Below are positions 49,314 to 58,603 of a stretch of 64,000 bases of DNA, piece after piece (within the stretch, counting starts at the first letter, position 1; each line of letters begins with the position of its first letter). The notes under the pieces were generated by a model that saw nothing but the letters and a program-made list of their open reading frames with translations, searched no databases and was not told where the DNA came from. This DNA comes from DAOTWA01 sp034435955 (lineage in GTDB: Bacteria; Chloroflexota; Anaerolineae; Anaerolineales; Anaerolineaceae), in assembly GCA_034435955.1 (NCBI GenBank), contig DAOTWA010000084.1:1-64000 (forward strand), written 5' to 3'. Both the position numbers and the translations under genes were made by a program.

Positions 49314-50269
49314 TCAGCAGAAATGTGGTCGCTCTGGCGGGTGGAGTTGGCGGCGCCAAGCTGGCGGACGGCCTGGCGCAGGTCTTGCCCGCCGATGCGC
49401 TGACCGTGATCGTGAATACCGGGGACGACTTCGAGCATTTCGGGCTGCACATCAGCCCAGACCTGGATACGGTCTGCTACACACTGGCGGGGCTGGCCAA
49501 CCCCGAGACCGGCTGGGGCCTGGCTGATGAAAGCTGGAACGCGATGCAGGCCGTTGACAGGCTTGGCGGACCGACCTGGTTCCGATTGGGCGACCGCGAC
49601 CTGGGCACACACCTAGAGCGCACCCGCCGGCTGAAGGCTGGCGAGGCGCTCAGCAGCATTACACGCGATTTCTGCCGGGCGTTGGGCGTGGCCGTGCGCG
49701 TTCTGCCGATGAGCGACCAGCCGGTCGCCACCCGCGTGGCCACACGCGAGCTGGGCGAACTGGATTTTCAGGAGTATTTCGTGCGCCACGCCTATCGGCC
49801 GGAAGTCACCGGTTTCCGCTTCGCCGGGATCGAAAGCGCGCGGCCGGCAGCCGGCGTCCTGGAAGCGCTAGACGCGGCCAATGTGGTGATCATCTGCCCG
49901 TCAAACCCTTGGGTCAGCATTGCGCCGATCCTGGCGGTGCCGGGGTTGCGCGAGCGGGTGGCCAGGAAACCCGTTGTGGCGGTTTCGCCCATCGTGGGCG
50001 GGAGGGCGCTCAAAGGGCCGGCGGCCAAGATGTACGCCGAGTTGGGTATCCAACCCTCGGCTGCGGCGGTGGCCCAACACTACGGAAGCCTGCTGTCTGG
50101 CTTCGTCCTCGACCGCGAAGATGCCGCCCAAACCGCCCAGATCGAGCAGTGGGGTATAATTTCTTACGTCGCCGATACGGTGATGAGCAATGGAGAAGAT
50201 CGCCGCCGGTTAGCAGAAGAGGTGTTGTCCTTTGTCAATGACCTTTTGAGGAGGACACAAGCGCAATGA
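49310..50269 (+). CDS. cofD: 2-phospho-L-lactate transferase
   Basis: 319 aa. It transfers the phospholactyl (or phosphoenolpyruvyl) group to Fo to make F420-0. VVALAGGVGGAKLADGLAQVL, IVNTGDDFEHFGLHISPDLDTVCYTLAG and CPSNPWVSIAPIL are CofD/FbiA hallmarks. The TTG start overlaps the preceding TGA, with GGAGG upstream. It overlaps cofC by 4 nt. Confidence 0.96.
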   Translation: MISRNVVALAGGVGGAKLADGLAQVLPADALTVIVNTGDDFEHFGLHISPDLDTVCYTLAGLANPETGWGLADESWNAMQAVDRLGGPTWFRLGDRDLGTHLERTRRLKAGEALSSITRDFCRALGVAVRVLPMSDQPVATRVATRELGELDFQEYFVRHAYRPEVTGFRFAGIESARPAAGVLEALDAANVVIICPSNPWVSIAPILAVPGLRERVARKPVVAVSPIVGGRALKGPAAKMYAELGIQPSAAAVAQHYGSLLSGFVLDREDAAQTAQIEQWGIISYVADTVMSNGEDRRRLAEEVLSFVNDLLRRTQAQ

Positions 50270-50880
50270 GCCTTTGGGCAATTGTCCCGGTAAAACCTCT
50301 CCGGCGCGGCAAATCCCGCTTAGCCGGAGTTTTGTCGGAAGAAGAACGAACCGTTTTGAACTTTACCATGTTAGAGCACACGCTGAAGACGATCGGATCA
50401 GTGGCCGGGATCGAACAGACACTGGTAATCAGCCGCGACCCGTCGGCTCTATCTCTGGCGAGGGATTACGGGGCGCGCACCCTGCTGGAAGAAGGCACGC
50501 CGAAATTGAACACCGCCGTACGGCGGGCTACAGTCGTGGCGAAGGCCTATGCGGTCGAAGGGTTATTGATCCTGCCGGCCGATCTACCGACGCTGACGCC
50601 GGCAGACATCGAGGCCGTGTTGCGGCTCGGCCAGAATCCGCCGGTGGTGGTGGTCGCCCCCGACCGGCACGAGCGGGGCACCAACGCGTTGCTGATCAGC
50701 CCGGCGGGCATCATCGACTACGAATTTGGCGTGGGCTCGTTTCAAAAGCACTGCGACCGGGCGCTGGCGGCCGGTGCGCGACTGGAAATATGCCGGACGC
50801 CCGGTTTGGGGCTGGATCTGGATTTGCCGGAGGATCTCGAGCTGCTGCGCCAGATGGAGGTACCCCTGCTGAAAGTTTGA
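50266..50880 (+). CDS. cofC: 2-phospho-L-lactate (or PEP) guanylyltransferase
   Basis: 204 aa. It activates phospholactate or phosphoenolpyruvate with GTP for CofD. WAIVPVKPLRRGKSRLAGVLS is the nucleotidyltransferase start, followed by ILPADLPTL and GLGLDLDLPEDL. With cofD and cofE this gives all steps after Fo; Fo synthase is not in the window. Confidence 0.95.
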   Translation: MSLWAIVPVKPLRRGKSRLAGVLSEEERTVLNFTMLEHTLKTIGSVAGIEQTLVISRDPSALSLARDYGARTLLEEGTPKLNTAVRRATVVAKAYAVEGLLILPADLPTLTPADIEAVLRLGQNPPVVVVAPDRHERGTNALLISPAGIIDYEFGVGSFQKHCDRALAAGARLEICRTPGLGLDLDLPEDLELLRQMEVPLLKV

Positions 50881-51021
50881 GCGGGTTTTGGTTCGAGACC
50901 GCCAAACACCCAGCCGGAGCACGTTAAAATCGGCGCACCGCCGGCTGTTCGTCGGAGGTCTATAGGTGATCGGCCGTCTGTTCGACCGGTCACTCATCCT
51001 GATGTGTTACCGGAGGTTGGA

Positions 51022-52020
51022 ATGTCAGAGCGCGTCGCCCTGTATCTGCAGGATGCCCATGACTTGCGTGATGGGCTGGAGTACGTCCGCTATGCGGAGA
51101 AGCGCGGTTTCGAGGCGGTCTGGCAGGCAGAGAGCCGCCTTGTGCGCGATGCGATCGTGCCGATGGCGGCTTACGCAGCGGTGACCGAGCGTATCAAGGT
51201 CGGTTCGGGGGTGATCAACAACTGGACCCGCAACATCGGTCTGCTGGCAGCAACCTTTCTGACCCTGGACGACCTGGCGCCCAACCGCATCATCTGCGGC
51301 ATCGGCGCGTGGTGGGACCCGCTGGCCCGCAATGTGGGCATCGAGCGCAAAAAGCCGCTTGTCGCGATGAGGGAGACGGTGATCCTCTTGCGGCGGCTCT
51401 TGAATATGGAGCGGGTAACCTTCCACGGGGAGTTCCACCACGTGGAGGGTATCGAGCTGGACGTGGTTCACGGACGACGCGAGCCGCGCAACGTGCCCAT
51501 CATGATCGGCGCGACCGGCGACCAAATGATGGAGCTGGCCGGTGAGATCGCCGACGGGGTGGTGTTGAACTACTGTGTGCCGCCGGAATATAACCTGAAG
51601 GCGATGGAATTGCTGGAGAAAGGCGCGCGCAAAGCCGGACGACGCGTGGAAGACCTGGATCGGCCGCAATTGGTGGTCTGCTCGGTGGACCAGGATCACG
51701 ACAAAGCAATCGACACGACGCGCGAGCTGCTCACCCAGTACCTGGCCCAGCAGCCGCATATCGCCAAGGCTTCCGGCGTATCGTCCGACGTCGTGGCGGA
51801 GATACAATCGATCCTCGGCTGGCCGGCCACCCGTGAACAGATCCTCAAAGCCAAGCATCTGGTGCCAGAGGAGCTGATCCTGCGGGTCACCGCATCGGGG
51901 ACGCCGGACGAGGCGCGGGCGAAGGTGGACGAATATCGCCGGAACGGCTGCACCTGCCCGATTTTGTACCCGGTAGGCGGCGATGTGCACCTGATGATCG
52001 ACACGTTTGCGCAGCAGTAA
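51022..52020 (+). CDS. LLM-class F420-dependent oxidoreductase
   Basis: 332 aa. A luciferase-like TIM barrel: MSERVALYLQDAHDL, AAYAAVTERIKVGSGVINNWTRN, NRIICGIGAWW and VPIMIGATGDQMMELAGEIADGV resemble methylene-tetrahydromethanopterin reductase-type F420 enzymes. GGAGG precedes ATG 51022. Directly downstream of cofC, it is the most likely user of the F420 made here. Its substrate is unknown, perhaps a heterocycle intermediate. Confidence 0.92.
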   Translation: MSERVALYLQDAHDLRDGLEYVRYAEKRGFEAVWQAESRLVRDAIVPMAAYAAVTERIKVGSGVINNWTRNIGLLAATFLTLDDLAPNRIICGIGAWWDPLARNVGIERKKPLVAMRETVILLRRLLNMERVTFHGEFHHVEGIELDVVHGRREPRNVPIMIGATGDQMMELAGEIADGVVLNYCVPPEYNLKAMELLEKGARKAGRRVEDLDRPQLVVCSVDQDHDKAIDTTRELLTQYLAQQPHIAKASGVSSDVVAEIQSILGWPATREQILKAKHLVPEELILRVTASGTPDEARAKVDEYRRNGCTCPILYPVGGDVHLMIDTFAQQ

Positions 52021-52069
52021 AGGAAAGTGATATACTGCGCGTAGCCATTTTATAATAGTTTAGGAAAAA

Positions 52070-52546
52070 ATGAACAAGCAACCCAATTCTCGCCATTGCT
52101 TCGTGTGTGGAGTCGAAAATGACCATGGGCTGGGCATGAAATTCTACGAGGTGGCTCCCGGCGAGGTGCAGGCGGAATATACTGTGCCGGAGCATTTTCA
52201 GGGCTATCCGGGGGTAGTGCACGGAGGCGTGATCGCTGCCATGCTGGACGAGGTGACCGGACGGGCCTTCATGCATGGGGAACCGCCGCGTTTCATGTAC
52301 ACGGCCAAACTGTCGGTACGCTACCGCAAACCAGTACCGGTGGGCGAACCGCTGCGGCTGGTGGGCCGCGCAGGAAGGGACAACGGGCGTATCGCCGAGG
52401 CTTCGGGAGAAATCTATCGCTCGGATGGCACCTTACTGGCCGAAGCCGAAGCGGTGCTGGTTAACGTGCCGGAAAAGGACCTGGACGGCATCGACCTGGA
52501 AACCATTGGCTGGAAAGTCTATCCGGATGGTAAGGAGGGGCAATGA
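52070..52546 (+). CDS. PaaI-like hotdog thioesterase
   Basis: 158 aa. The N-terminus has a CFVCG knuckle often seen in this group, then VVHGGVIAAMLDEVTGRA, the hotdog active-site helix, and AKLSVRYRKPVPVG. It hydrolyses acyl-CoA thioesters. A TATAAT box (52051-52056) and AGGAAA lie just upstream, so it may start a new transcript. Its stop overlaps the next FAD-subunit gene by 4 nt. Confidence 0.9.
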   Translation: MNKQPNSRHCFVCGVENDHGLGMKFYEVAPGEVQAEYTVPEHFQGYPGVVHGGVIAAMLDEVTGRAFMHGEPPRFMYTAKLSVRYRKPVPVGEPLRLVGRAGRDNGRIAEASGEIYRSDGTLLAEAEAVLVNVPEKDLDGIDLETIGWKVYPDGKEGQ

Positions 52547-53295
52547 TTAGCGAATACCACCGCCCTCAAACACTGGAAGAGGCCTTGGCGCTGCTGGAAC
52601 GCCCGCAACCGCCCACATTGCCGTTAGGCGGCGGAACCAAGTTAAACCGCCCTCGCAAGGACGTTTTCGCGGTCGTGGATCTGCAAAAGCTGCCGCTGGA
52701 TCAGATCCAGGTCGAGGGCGACCAGCTGACCCTTGGTGCGACAACCACTCTCCAGCGCATTTGCGAAAGCGTCCAGGCACCCGAGGTTGTACGCCGGGCG
52801 GCGCGCCTGGAGGCCGGGCAAAATCTGCGCCAAATGGCCACGCTGGCTGGAACGTTGGTCGCCTGCGACGGCCGTTCGCCGCTGGCCACCGTTTTGCTGG
52901 CGCTGGACGCGCGCCTCATTTGGGAGCCGGGCGAGCGCGAGGTCGGTCTGGGGGATTATCTTCCGCTGCGCGGGAAGACGCGTTTTGGCGCGCTGATCAC
53001 CCGCATCACACTTACAACGCGCGCTCAAGTCGCCTTTGAAAGCGTGGCCCGTACACCGGTAGACCTGCCGCTGGTTTGCGCAGCGGTTGCACGCTGGCCT
53101 TCGGGGCGAACTCGCGTGGTCCTGGGTGGATACGGCGCGGCACCGATGATGGTGTTGGACGGTCCGCAGCCCGGCGGCGAGGAAATTTCCGCGCGCAGCG
53201 CCTACAGTCAGGCGGAAGACGCCTGGGCCAGCGCGGCTTTCCGCCAGGATGTGGCCGGTAAGCTGGTGCGCCGCTGCCTGACAGAGCTCGAATGA
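52543..53295 (+). CDS. Short FAD-binding subunit, YgfM-like, set 2
   Basis: 250 aa, shorter than usual FAD subunits and similar in size to E. coli YgfM. The first flavin loop is LGGGTKLNRP, but the second, normally T-x-GGN, reads TLAGTLVACDG, so flavin contact is altered. It precedes an XdhD-like Fe-S/Mo protein as ygfM precedes xdhD. A true FAD subunit is likely, though weaker binding is possible. Confidence 0.87.
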   Translation: MISEYHRPQTLEEALALLERPQPPTLPLGGGTKLNRPRKDVFAVVDLQKLPLDQIQVEGDQLTLGATTTLQRICESVQAPEVVRRAARLEAGQNLRQMATLAGTLVACDGRSPLATVLLALDARLIWEPGEREVGLGDYLPLRGKTRFGALITRITLTTRAQVAFESVARTPVDLPLVCAAVARWPSGRTRVVLGGYGAAPMMVLDGPQPGGEEISARSAYSQAEDAWASAAFRQDVAGKLVRRCLTELE

Positions 53296-53335
53296 TCTTC
53301 CCGGTATCTCCATTGACCGGATGGAAAGATGTGAA

Positions 53336-56300
53336 ATGAAACTAACTCTTCAAATCAACGGAATTGCGCACGAAGTAGACGCCCAGGCGGGAGATAGTTT
53401 GCTGCGCGTCCTGCGTGCGCAGGGATTTTACGGGGTCAAATCGGGGGGCTGTCTGAACGGTGAGTGCGGTGCGTGCGCCGTATTACTGGATGGACGGCCG
53501 GTCAACTCATGCCTGGTGTTGGCTGCGCAAGCGGAAGGCCATTCCATTGTGACCATTGAAGCGCTTGGCGAGCACCCCGAACAGGGTTGGAAGAAGACCC
53601 GCGGCCTTGACCCCATCCAGCGCGCCTTCATCGAGACGGGCGCGATACAATGCGGTTATTGCACCCCGGCGATGGTGCTGGCGGCGCGCGCGCTTCTGGA
53701 GAAGGAGCCGAAACCGAGCGAGGCGCAGATCCGCGATGCGCTTTCAGGCGTGTTATGCCGCTGTACCGGGTACCTCAAGCCGGTGCAGGCCGTACAGCGC
53801 GCTGCAGCGGTGATGCGCGGGGAAGCAGTCGAGCCCATCGAAGGGTCTATCCCTATTCCGATTGGATGGCTGCCGGAGGAGGGCGAGGAAGCACAGGGTG
53901 AAGCTCCCCAGCCGGTTAAAGGCCCTGAAGTGCAGACCAGAGTGATGCCCAAGATGTTGGTCACCCCGCAGGCCAAAACTTTTGCCAGGGTGGGCAAACC
54001 CGAGCCGAAAGTGGACGCTGTCAAGCTGGTGCAGGGCAAGCCCGCCTTCACCGACGATATCGAACCGCGCAATATGCTCCACGCTGCGGTGCTGCACAGC
54101 CCGGTGGCGCACGCCCGCATCCGGCGGATCGATGCCAGCGCTGCCCGCGCGCTGCCCGGCGTGGCCGCCGTGCTGACCTGGCAGGACATCCCACGGGTGG
54201 TATATTCCACCGCCGGGCAATCCGACCCGATCCCCGGGCCGCTGGACACCTTTTCGTTGGATAACAAGGTGCGTTTTGTGGGCGACCGGGTGGCTTTTGT
54301 GGCAGCCGAGACGCTCGAGATCGCCCAAAAGGCCCTGGATCTCATCGAAGTGGAATATGAACCGCTGCCGGCTATCCTGGACCCCGCGGAGGCGCTCAAG
54401 CCAGGCGCTGTGCAGATTCATGACGAGCCGGAGTACGTCAATTTTGCGGATTCGGATCCGCGGCGGAACCTGGCGGCCCAAATCCGCATCGACATCGGCG
54501 ATGTGGAAAAGGGCTTTGCCGAGGCGGATCGCATTTTCGAAGCCGATTACGAAGTGCCCAAGGTGCAACAGGCGCACATCGAGCCGCACGTGGTGATCAC
54601 CTACTGGGACGAGGACGACCGTCTGGTGATCCGCACCAGCACGCAGGTGCCTTTCCACACCCGGCGCATCCTGGCACCTGTGTTAGGACTGCCCATCAAG
54701 CGCATCCGGGTGATCAAGCCACGCATCGGCGGCGGATTTGGCGGCAAGCAGGAAGTGCTGATCGAGGATGTCGCCGCTCACCTGACCATCGCCACCGGTC
54801 GACCGGTGCGTTTCGAGTACACGCGTGAGGAAGAATTCATCGCAGCCCGTTCGCGCCACCCGATGCGCATCCACATGAAAACCGGCGTCAAGCTAGACGG
54901 CACGATCACGGCCAATGAAATGTATGCTCTGACCGACACCGGCGCCTACGGATGTCACGCCCTGACCGTGACCGGCAATACAGGCCACAAGGCCATGGCG
55001 CTCTATGTGGGCGATGGGGCGTACCGTAAGAGCCCAAATATTCGCTTTTACGCCGATATCGTGTATACCAACCATCCGCCGGCGGGCGCATTCCGCGGAT
55101 ACGGCGTCCCGCAGGGCTTCTGGCCGGTGGAACGGCACATGGAGAAGATCGCTCGCGCCCTGGGGATGGATCCGATCGAGTTCCGCCTGAAGAACGCCGT
55201 GCGAGCGGGCGAGCTGCACCCATTCAGCACGGCGTGGAGCGAGGGGCGCGAGCCGAAGCCGGAGATCATCCATACCGTTGGGCTGGAGGAGTGCATCCAA
55301 CAGGGGAAGAGCGTCATTGGCTGGGATCAAAAGTTCGGCAACCCTGAATGGCATGTGGTCCCGGGGAAGCCTCACCTGCGGAAAGGTGTGGGGATGGCAG
55401 CAGTGATGCAGGGCACTGCCATTCCGTACCTGGACATGGGCGGAGCCAGTATCAAGATGAATGACGACGGTTCGTTTAACCTGCTGGTGGGTGCGACCGA
55501 TCTGGGCACCGGCTCCGACACCGTCCTGGCGCAGATGGCGGCCGAGGTGCTGGGTGTGCCGGTTGACGACATCATTGTGTACTCGTCGGACACGGATATG
55601 ACGCCTTTCGATAAAGGCGCCTACGCATCGAGCACCACTTATATCTCTGGCACGGCCGTGGTGAAAGCAGCACAACAGGCAGCCGAGCGGGTGCGCATCC
55701 GCGCCGCGCGCATGCTCCGTGAGCGTGGCGGCGCCGAGATCCAACCTGAGCAAATCATCCTGGCGGACAGCAAGGCCATCGCGCCGGATGGTTCTTTTGT
55801 CACCATGGCTGAAATCGGCTACGAGACGCTGCATCACAGCGACCAGGAACAGATCATGGGTGTGGCGTCGCACGTATCGCCCTCGTCACCGCCGCCCTTC
55901 GCGGCACAGTTTGCCGAAGTAACGGTGGACGTCGAGACAGGTCAGGTGACTGTGGACAGGCTCGTCATGGCGGTGGATGCGGGGGTGATCGTCAACCCCC
56001 TGACCGCCTCCGGTCAGGTTGAGGGCGGTATGACCCAGGCGTTGGGTTACGCAGTGAGCGAGGAAATGCGCTACGACGAGCAGGGGCGGCCGCGCGAGCG
56101 CGATCTGCGCGAGTACCACATTTTCCGCGCGGACGAGATGCCCGAGCTGCAGACCCTGTTCGTCGAGACCTACGAGCCCACCCATCCCTATGGGGTCAAG
56201 GCCGTAGCCGAGATTCCCATGGATGGAGTCGCACCGGCAGTGGGCAACGCCGTTCTGGACGCATGTGGCGCCAACGTGGATCAGAATCCAATCACTCCGG

Positions 56301-56338
56301 AACGGGTTTGGAAGGCGCTGCACGCCGGCAAGGCGTGA
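53336..56338 (+). CDS. Fused 2Fe-2S/Mo hydroxylase, selenium-dependent xanthine dehydrogenase-like, set 2
   Basis: 1000 aa. 2Fe-2S ligands C39, C44, C47, C59, then the CGYC/CRC pair in AIQCGYCTPA and LCRCTGY. The Mo domain carries IGGGFGGKQE, AFRGYGVPQGFWP and the catalytic E959 in KAVAEIPMDG. The fused layout and the YgfM-like and SsnA neighbours point to the selenium-dependent purine hydroxylase group. These carry a labile selenium ligand rather than selenocysteine, and no in-frame TGA is seen. ATG 53336 is preferred over 53321 for its GGAAAG spacing. Confidence 0.92.
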   Translation: MKLTLQINGIAHEVDAQAGDSLLRVLRAQGFYGVKSGGCLNGECGACAVLLDGRPVNSCLVLAAQAEGHSIVTIEALGEHPEQGWKKTRGLDPIQRAFIETGAIQCGYCTPAMVLAARALLEKEPKPSEAQIRDALSGVLCRCTGYLKPVQAVQRAAAVMRGEAVEPIEGSIPIPIGWLPEEGEEAQGEAPQPVKGPEVQTRVMPKMLVTPQAKTFARVGKPEPKVDAVKLVQGKPAFTDDIEPRNMLHAAVLHSPVAHARIRRIDASAARALPGVAAVLTWQDIPRVVYSTAGQSDPIPGPLDTFSLDNKVRFVGDRVAFVAAETLEIAQKALDLIEVEYEPLPAILDPAEALKPGAVQIHDEPEYVNFADSDPRRNLAAQIRIDIGDVEKGFAEADRIFEADYEVPKVQQAHIEPHVVITYWDEDDRLVIRTSTQVPFHTRRILAPVLGLPIKRIRVIKPRIGGGFGGKQEVLIEDVAAHLTIATGRPVRFEYTREEEFIAARSRHPMRIHMKTGVKLDGTITANEMYALTDTGAYGCHALTVTGNTGHKAMALYVGDGAYRKSPNIRFYADIVYTNHPPAGAFRGYGVPQGFWPVERHMEKIARALGMDPIEFRLKNAVRAGELHPFSTAWSEGREPKPEIIHTVGLEECIQQGKSVIGWDQKFGNPEWHVVPGKPHLRKGVGMAAVMQGTAIPYLDMGGASIKMNDDGSFNLLVGATDLGTGSDTVLAQMAAEVLGVPVDDIIVYSSDTDMTPFDKGAYASSTTYISGTAVVKAAQQAAERVRIRAARMLRERGGAEIQPEQIILADSKAIAPDGSFVTMAEIGYETLHHSDQEQIMGVASHVSPSSPPPFAAQFAEVTVDVETGQVTVDRLVMAVDAGVIVNPLTASGQVEGGMTQALGYAVSEEMRYDEQGRPRERDLREYHIFRADEMPELQTLFVETYEPTHPYGVKAVAEIPMDGVAPAVGNAVLDACGANVDQNPITPERVWKALHAGKA

Positions 56339-56355
56339 GTCGAGCTCATCGCAAT

Positions 56356-57174
56356 ATGAACGAGGAATCCGGCGGTATGGGCACGGACAAAGGCATCTTT
56401 CAAAGCCTGGCCGAATGTGAGCGGCGCGGGGAACCCGTCGCGCTATGCACGGTGATTGCGAGCGATGGTTCGATCCCGAGGCACGCCGGCAGCAAGATGC
56501 TGGTTTATACAGACGGGCGAATCGAGGGGACGGTAGGCGGCGGCGAGATGGAAAGCCGGGTCATCAGCGAAGCCCGTCAGGCCCTGACGGACGGCAAGCC
56601 CCGTCTGGTCAGGTACAATTTTGTTGACCCGCAGCGTGGCGATCCGGGCGTTTGTGGAGGCACGGTGCAAATTTACGTCGATCCGGTCTATAAGCCCAAA
56701 CTGGTGGTAATCGGCGGCGGGCATGTTGGCAAGGCAGTATGCCACCTGGCCAAGTGGCTGGGTTTTCGCGTGGCGATCTGCGACGATCGGCCTGAATTTT
56801 GCACCCCTGAAGCCAATCCAGACGCGGACGAATTCTATCCAATGGCAATAGCCGATCTGCCCAAGCACCTTACGATTACGCCGCAGACCTACCTGGTGCT
56901 GACCACACGCGGTATGCCAGTTGATCTCCCTGGGCTGCCCGCCCTGCTGGATACGCCGGCGGCGTTCATCGGTTTGATCGGCTCCAAACGGCGCTGGCTG
57001 CTGACGCGAAAAGCGCTGGCCGAAGCGGGCGTGGCCGAGGAGAAGCTGGCGCGGGTTCATTCCCCTATCGGATTGGAGCTAAACGCTGAGACGCCCGAGG
57101 AAATTGCCGTCAGCATCATGGCTGAGATCATCATGATACGCAATGGCGGGACGGGCGTGAGCATGAAAGCCTGA
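56356..57174 (+). CDS. XdhC-family molybdenum cofactor insertion/sulfuration protein
   Basis: About 272 aa. The XdhC/CoxI N-terminal domain has ALCTVIASDGSIPRHAGSKMLV and EGTVGGGEMESRV. The C-terminal Rossmann domain has LVVIGGGHVGKAV and FIGLIGSKRRW. XdhC binds molybdenum cofactor and promotes its sulfuration and insertion into hydroxylases. The start may instead be ATG 56377, which has a better-placed GAGGA. It sits between hydroxylase sets 2 and 3 and could serve all of them. Confidence 0.93.
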   Translation: MNEESGGMGTDKGIFQSLAECERRGEPVALCTVIASDGSIPRHAGSKMLVYTDGRIEGTVGGGEMESRVISEARQALTDGKPRLVRYNFVDPQRGDPGVCGGTVQIYVDPVYKPKLVVIGGGHVGKAVCHLAKWLGFRVAICDDRPEFCTPEANPDADEFYPMAIADLPKHLTITPQTYLVLTTRGMPVDLPGLPALLDTPAAFIGLIGSKRRWLLTRKALAEAGVAEEKLARVHSPIGLELNAETPEEIAVSIMAEIIMIRNGGTGVSMKA

Positions 57175-57190
57175 TCAATTTGGAGGTTTT

Positions 57191-58600
57191 ATGTGGCAGG
57201 AGTACATACAAGCCGTTACGATCGAGGACGCGCTAAATATGTTGAGCGAGAAGCGGGAACGGGCCAGGATCGTGGCCGGGGCGACCGATCTGATCCTCGA
57301 GCTGGAACGCGGAGTGCGCACGGGGATCGACACGCTCGTGGACGTCACACGGATACCTGGATTGGACCAGATCAGTCTGGACGAGGATGATGTCATCCAC
57401 CTTGGACCGCTGGTGACGCACAACCATTGCGTGGCTTCCAAGCTGATCCGCGACCACGCCTACCCGCTGGCGCGGGCCGCCTGGGAGGTGGGCTCGCCGC
57501 AGATCCGCAACCGGGGCACGATCGCTGGCAATCTCATCACCGCATCTCCGGCTAACGATACGATCACCCCGCTGATGGCGCTGGGCGCCAGGGTGACACT
57601 GCGTTCTGCGCACAGCGAGCGGGTAGTGCCGCTGGGGGAGTTCTACACCGGTGTGCGGCGCACAGTGATGCAGCCGGATGAGATGCTGGTGGACATCGCC
57701 TTCCCGGCGCTGAAAGCCAACCAGCGCGGCATCTTCATCAAACACGCCCTGCGGCGCGCTCAGGCAATCTCGTTGGTCAACACCGCAGTGGTGCTCACCC
57801 TGGATGGGGAACGAGTCGAGCGGGCGGCCATCACGCTCGGCTCGGTCGCTCCAACCATCATCCATGCCAGCCAGGCGGAGGAATATCTGGCCGGGAAGGT
57901 ATTGGACGATGCGACCATCCTACAGGCAGCCGAGCTGACCCGCCAGGCCGCGCGGCCGATCGACGATGTACGCAGCTCGGCCTGGTACCGCGACGCAATG
58001 GTCAAGGTCATCACCCGGCGGGCGCTGAATTCCCTCCGCCTCGGCCAGCAGAGGGCCGATTTCCCCGAGGAACCGGTGCTGCTATGGGGCAAGAATACTC
58101 CCGGCGTCTCCCATCTGGATAGAAGCATCCGCCATGATGAGCATGCGCCGATCGTCACGCGCATCAACGGCAAGGAGTACACTTTCACCAGTGGCCAGAA
58201 CAAGACCCTGCTGCGCCTGCTGCGCGAAGAGGGTCAACTCATCGGCACCAAGGAGGGCTGCGCCGAGGGAGAATGCGGCGCCTGCACCGTCTTCCTGGAT
58301 GGGGTGGCGGTGATGAGCTGTATGGTGCCTGCCCCGCGCGCGCATGGGGCGGAGATCATCACCATCGAGGGCATTGCCCACGATGGTCACCTGCATCCTG
58401 TGCAGGAGGCGTTCGTACAGGCCGACGCAGTGCAGTGCGGTTACTGTACGCCCGGTTTTATCATGTCGGCGGTGAAACTATTGGAGGAGCGCCCGGCGCC
58501 GTCTCAGGCTGAGATCCGCCAGGCGTTGACCGGCAATTTGTGCCGCTGCACAGGTTACTATAAGATTATCGAGGCGATAGAGAACGCCAGCAAGAGGTGA
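57191..58600 (+). CDS. Fused FAD and 2Fe-2S subunit, set 3
   Basis: 469 aa. The N-terminal FAD domain (1-290) has RIVAGATDLILELE and TIAGNLITASPANDT. The C-terminal 2Fe-2S domain (345-469) has GCAEGECGACTVFLDG, QCGYCTPG and LCRCTGY. The order FAD then Fe-S in one chain differs from sets 1 and 2, where Fe-S is joined to the Mo subunit. TTGGAGG precedes the ATG. The Mo subunit gene follows after a small membrane-protein gene. Confidence 0.94.
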   Translation: MWQEYIQAVTIEDALNMLSEKRERARIVAGATDLILELERGVRTGIDTLVDVTRIPGLDQISLDEDDVIHLGPLVTHNHCVASKLIRDHAYPLARAAWEVGSPQIRNRGTIAGNLITASPANDTITPLMALGARVTLRSAHSERVVPLGEFYTGVRRTVMQPDEMLVDIAFPALKANQRGIFIKHALRRAQAISLVNTAVVLTLDGERVERAAITLGSVAPTIIHASQAEEYLAGKVLDDATILQAAELTRQAARPIDDVRSSAWYRDAMVKVITRRALNSLRLGQQRADFPEEPVLLWGKNTPGVSHLDRSIRHDEHAPIVTRINGKEYTFTSGQNKTLLRLLREEGQLIGTKEGCAEGECGACTVFLDGVAVMSCMVPAPRAHGAEIITIEGIAHDGHLHPVQEAFVQADAVQCGYCTPGFIMSAVKLLEERPAPSQAEIRQALTGNLCRCTGYYKIIEAIENASKR

Positions 58601-58603
58601 GCC

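Noticed and set aside
51025..51990. Minus-strand 321-codon ORF
   Set aside because: Lies wholly opposite the LLM oxidoreductase, with low-complexity His/Arg-rich composition typical of antisense frames.
54893..55873. Minus-strand 326-codon ORF
   Set aside because: Antisense to the set 2 Mo hydroxylase; rich in His and Arg with no domain.
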